9,258 nt of DNA, from assembly GCA_045536155.1 (NCBI GenBank), contig JAZSMZ010000028.1:1-9258 (forward strand), written 5' to 3'. This document shows positions 6,486 through 9,258 of this stretch, piece by piece (within the stretch, counting starts at the first letter, position 1; each line of letters opens with the position of its first letter). This DNA is from JAZQNC01 sp045536155. Lineage in GTDB: Bacteria; Bacillota; Clostridia; Oscillospirales; CAG-272. Position numbers and translations under genes: made by a program. A model generated the notes under the pieces. That model was not told the origin of the DNA and made no database searches. It was given only the letters and a program-made list of their open reading frames with translations.

Positions 6486-8963
6486 ATGGCGCAGAGATTT
6501 ACAAATATCGCACAAAATATATTAAATGCATCTATATCGGTGGCCATGGAAATGGGACACACATACATCGGCAGCGAGCATATTCTTTTGGCTCTGCTTA
6601 CCGAAAAAGAAAGCACTGCATCAAAAATTCTGCTTAACAAAGGTATAACCGCAGACAAATTACGAAAACAAATTCATTTAAATTCGGGTAAAGGCGAAAA
6701 AACGGTACTCTCCCCTGCCGACATGACCCCAAGCGTTAAAAAGCTGATACACACATCGTCACAGCTGTCACAAAAACACGGGCAGAGATATATTGGCAGC
6801 GAGCATTTGCTATTGGCGCTGCTAGGGGACAGTGAATGTGTAGGTTCACGTCTGATTGGAAGTTTTGGTGTATCAGCGAAAGAAGTCTCTAATGAAATAA
6901 TAGAATATTTCCATGATTTTTCAGATGACTCACTCGGCATACAAGACATAAGCACTACATCGTCCGAAACTGACGATAACTCAGCTAAAAAAGTCAATAA
7001 AAATCAAAAAAACTGCCCCACACTTTACAAATACGGCCGTGATATGACCGAGAGCGCGCGACAAAACAAAATAGATCCAATAATCGGTCGTGACAAGGAA
7101 ACAGAGCGTGTTATACAAATACTGTCGCGAAGAACCAAAAACAATCCATGCTTAATCGGTGAGGCAGGCGTCGGAAAAACAGCAGTCATTGAAGGTCTTG
7201 CTCAACGAATTGTAAATTCATCCGTCCCCGAAAGCCTGATAGGCAAATCAATATTCGCACTTGATATTGCATCAATGGTTGCGGGCAGTAAGTACAGAGG
7301 TGAATTTGAAGACAGAATGAAAAACGTTCTCAATGAACTGCAAAACAACGGCTCAATCATTCTATTTTTAGACGAGATCCATACGATTGTAGGAGCAGGA
7401 GGAGCTGAAGGCGCGGTTGATGCATCCAATATTATCAAGCCCGCGCTTGCAAGAAGCGAGTTTCAAGTTATAGGTGCAACGACCATTGAAGAATACCGCA
7501 GATATATCGAAAAGGATCCGGCGCTCGAAAGGCGTTTTCAGTCTGTTTTGGTCAATGAACCGACGACTGATGAAAGCATACAAATACTGCAGGGTCTTCG
7601 AGAAAAATACGAAAGTTTTCACAATATAGGAATATCCGATGAGGCGATAAACGCCGCTGTTTCTCTTTCTCAAAGATACATTACAGATAGATTTTTGCCC
7701 GACAAAGCAATTGATCTTATCGACGAAGCGGCATCACACTTAAAAATATCGCAATCAACGCGCCCACTTGAATTAAAAGAGACTGAAGAGCTTATATCAA
7801 AAACAAAATCAGAAAAAGAAGAAGCAATAATAAATCAGGATTTTGAGCTGGCGGCAGTTTTGCGAGACCGCGAAAAAGAGCTGAAAGAAAAATTCATTAT
7901 GCATAAAAACAATTGGAGTTCAAACAGCGAAAACAAGGCTCAAGTGCTGACCGCTGAAGATATTGCAAAAGTTGTCACTCAATGGACGTCAATTCCGTTA
8001 AGCAGACTTGAATCTGAAGAAGAGATTGTGCTTTCAGGCCTTGAAGAGACTTTGAAAGAGAGTATAATCGGTCAAAACGAGGCAATAAGTGAAATAGCAA
8101 ACGCTATACGGCGGAGCAGAATCGGAATTAAGGATCCGAACCGTCCTTCCGCATCGTTCATTTTTCTCGGCTCGACAGGAGTTGGCAAAACGGAATTATC
8201 AAAAGTTATTGCCAAAACAGTATTCTGCTCAAAAAACTCGTTCATCAGATTTGATATGTCTGAATTCATGGAAAAGCACAGCGTTTCAAAGCTGATCGGA
8301 GCTCCACCCGGATATGTCGGATACGGAGAGGGCGGACAGCTGACCGAACAGGTACGACGAAATCCGTATTCTGTGGTCCTTTTTGACGAAATTGAAAAAG
8401 CTCACTCTGACGTTTTAAATATACTTTTGCAGATACTTGAAGACGGAATTCTTCACGATTCCGAGGGACGTTCGGTAAGCTTCAGAAATACAATAATCAT
8501 TATGACATCGAATATCGGCGCAGGTGAATTGTCAAACAGATCGAGCTTTCTTGGGTTTTCATCTAAAGACGCAGCAGAAGAAAAAAATGAGCACTCAAAA
8601 GTGATAAAGGATGCGCTAGAGAAGGCTTTTCGCCCTGAATTTTTAGGTAGAGTTGACGAAATCATAGTATTCAACAATTTAGATACCGAATCCATCCGAA
8701 GAATTATTCTGAAAATGCTCGGCGAGGTTACAGAGCGCACAAAAAATATCGGTCTTAATATCTCGGTATCCGACAGCGCTGTAAATCATCTTACCAAAGT
8801 AGGATTTGATTCACAATACGGTGCGCGTCCGTTACGCCGCTTGATTCAAAAAAGCATCGAAGATAAATTGGCTGCAAGCTTGATCAACGGAGAAATCAAG
8901 GCTGATGATAAAATAGTTATTGAAGAAGTAAATGGAAGAATACAGTTCACAATAATTCAATAA
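6486..8963 (+). CDS. clpC: ClpC-type AAA+ unfoldase, ATPase subunit of the Clp protease
   Basis: This 825-residue HSP100 protein unfolds substrates and feeds them to ClpP in the cytoplasm. Two Clp_N repeats (about 5-65 and 80-140) each carry YIGSEHxLLALL, 75 residues apart. After a polar Ser/Asp/Lys-rich linker (146-177), AAA domain 1 has Walker A GEAGVGKT (225-232), Walker B LFLDE (293-297) and pore Tyr270. A UVR motif (about 438-470, DFELAAVLRDREKEL) separates ClpC from ClpA and ClpB. Domain 2 has Walker A GSTGVGKT (562-569, Ser where Pro is usual), Walker B VLFDE (631-635), ClpP-docking tripeptide LGF (689-691), Arg fingers in FRPEFLGR, and sensor 2 GARPLRR. ATG 6486 follows GGGAGG by 5 nt. 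No ctsR, mcsA or mcsB is adjacent, and I see no CIRCE or CtsR heptad repeats upstream. Codon use is AT-leaning, with many ATA. Confidence 0.95.
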   Translation: MAQRFTNIAQNILNASISVAMEMGHTYIGSEHILLALLTEKESTASKILLNKGITADKLRKQIHLNSGKGEKTVLSPADMTPSVKKLIHTSSQLSQKHGQRYIGSEHLLLALLGDSECVGSRLIGSFGVSAKEVSNEIIEYFHDFSDDSLGIQDISTTSSETDDNSAKKVNKNQKNCPTLYKYGRDMTESARQNKIDPIIGRDKETERVIQILSRRTKNNPCLIGEAGVGKTAVIEGLAQRIVNSSVPESLIGKSIFALDIASMVAGSKYRGEFEDRMKNVLNELQNNGSIILFLDEIHTIVGAGGAEGAVDASNIIKPALARSEFQVIGATTIEEYRRYIEKDPALERRFQSVLVNEPTTDESIQILQGLREKYESFHNIGISDEAINAAVSLSQRYITDRFLPDKAIDLIDEAASHLKISQSTRPLELKETEELISKTKSEKEEAIINQDFELAAVLRDREKELKEKFIMHKNNWSSNSENKAQVLTAEDIAKVVTQWTSIPLSRLESEEEIVLSGLEETLKESIIGQNEAISEIANAIRRSRIGIKDPNRPSASFIFLGSTGVGKTELSKVIAKTVFCSKNSFIRFDMSEFMEKHSVSKLIGAPPGYVGYGEGGQLTEQVRRNPYSVVLFDEIEKAHSDVLNILLQILEDGILHDSEGRSVSFRNTIIIMTSNIGAGELSNRSSFLGFSSKDAAEEKNEHSKVIKDALEKAFRPEFLGRVDEIIVFNNLDTESIRRIILKMLGEVTERTKNIGLNISVSDSAVNHLTKVGFDSQYGARPLRRLIQKSIEDKLAASLINGEIKADDKIVIEEVNGRIQFTIIQ

Positions 8964-8967
8964 CGAC

Positions 8968-8998
8968 AAAACAGCACCCCAAAACGGGGGTGCTGAAT
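8968..8998. terminator. Hairpin terminator shared by clpC and dnaB
   Basis: CAGCACCCC (8972-8980) pairs with GGGGTGCTG (8987-8995) around a 6-nt loop, 8 nt after the clpC stop. On the minus strand the stem is followed by TTTT, and on the plus strand only by AATTT. It should therefore terminate the convergent dnaB transcript more efficiently than clpC, but it lies in the right place for both. Confidence 0.82.
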
Positions 8999-9012
8999 TT
9001 ACATACAATCCG

Positions 9013-9258
9013 TCAGCCTCGCGGAGGCTCGGGAAGTTCCATATCCGACTTTGATACGAAACGTGTATACTGACCGAACCAACCCATCTCCACGTTACCC
9101 GTCGATCCGTGACGGTTCTTGGCGACTATGACTTCTGCAACGTTCTGCAAGGGCTCACTTGCCGCTTTTTTGGCAGGATCCTCGCTGACCTTATAGTATT
9201 CGGGGCGGTAAAGGAACATAACTATATCTGCGTCCTGCTCGATCGCACCCGAGTCACG
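9013..9258 (-). CDS. dnaB: DnaB replicative helicase, C-terminal end
   Basis: The last 81 residues of DnaB, open at the right edge of the window, end in TGA at 9015-9013. DnaB is the hexameric helicase that unwinds DNA at the replication fork. The fragment starts inside the DSGAIEQDADIVMFLYR motif of the RecA-like domain. It continues through AEVIVAKNRHGSTGNVEMGW, where the Arg of KNRHG is in the position of the DnaB arginine finger, and ends with the usual Phe-containing C-terminal strand (YTRFV) and an acidic/proline tail. A polar segment between the two motifs (YYKVSEDPAKKAASEPLQN) is of a length seen in many Firmicute DnaB proteins. It converges on clpC across the shared hairpin. The Walker A region and N-terminal domain lie outside the window, so an intein or other insertion there cannot be excluded. 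Confidence 0.94.
   Translation of the reverse strand, partial: RDSGAIEQDADIVMFLYRPEYYKVSEDPAKKAASEPLQNVAEVIVAKNRHGSTGNVEMGWFGQYTRFVSKSDMELPEPPRG

Noticed and set aside
6570..6806. Repeated DNA GGCAGCGAGCAT at 6570-6581 and 6795-6806
   Set aside because: It is explained by the two homologous Clp_N repeats (YIGSEH motif) and is not an independent DNA element.
1..9258. Defence system, prophage, transposon, CRISPR or biosynthetic cluster
   Set aside because: Every long open frame with coding character is accounted for by a housekeeping or transport gene. There are no inverted-repeat-bounded units, spacer arrays, integrase/transposase motifs or toxin-antitoxin-like pairs.

Overview
The window reads as an ordinary stretch of chromosome from an anaerobic Firmicute, most likely an uncultured gut-type member of the Clostridia (Oscillospirales/Lachnospirales-like). 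The grounds are strong GGAGG-type ribosome binding sites, sigma-A promoters in AT-rich intergenic DNA, a ClpC-type unfoldase with a UVR motif, and a lipoprotein-type MetQ. The taxon is an inference; no rRNA or other marker is present. There are seven complete genes and two cut by the window edges. No mobile element, CRISPR array, tRNA or rRNA is visible, and no gene-free stretch exceeds 300 bases.

Left third, plus strand (1-2805): a tight series of genes begins with the 3' end of purM (purine synthesis). It continues with a divergent PfkB-fold protein, an alpha/beta hydrolase of the monoacylglycerol-lipase type, and ruvX (yqgF). Gaps are about 25 nt, 24 nt and then a 4-nt ATGA overlap, so co-transcription is likely. 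A perfect 42-bp palindrome at 2764-2805 ends the series and also serves the convergent met operon.

Middle (2814-5518): metN-metI-metQ, transcribed leftward, encodes a complete methionine ABC importer (ATPase, permease, lipoprotein). It starts from a well-formed sigma-A promoter with a leader of only about 25 nt, which leaves no room for a SAM riboswitch or T-box. A second good promoter drives manA in the opposite direction from the same 160-nt intergenic region.

Right part (5519-9258): manA (mannose-6-phosphate isomerase) has its own terminator. A lone clpC follows, without the ctsR-mcsA-mcsB genes that often accompany it. A hairpin is then shared with the convergent 3' end of dnaB (replicative helicase), which runs off the window.

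I found no convincing undescribed multi-gene system. The most unusual item is the PfkB-fold protein, whose conserved kinase motifs are eroded apart from the catalytic aspartate. Lesser points are the long perfect palindromic terminator, the stand-alone clpC without recognisable heat-shock operators, the riboswitch-free met operon, and the PurM C-terminus, which resembles the longer Bacteroidetes-type enzyme.
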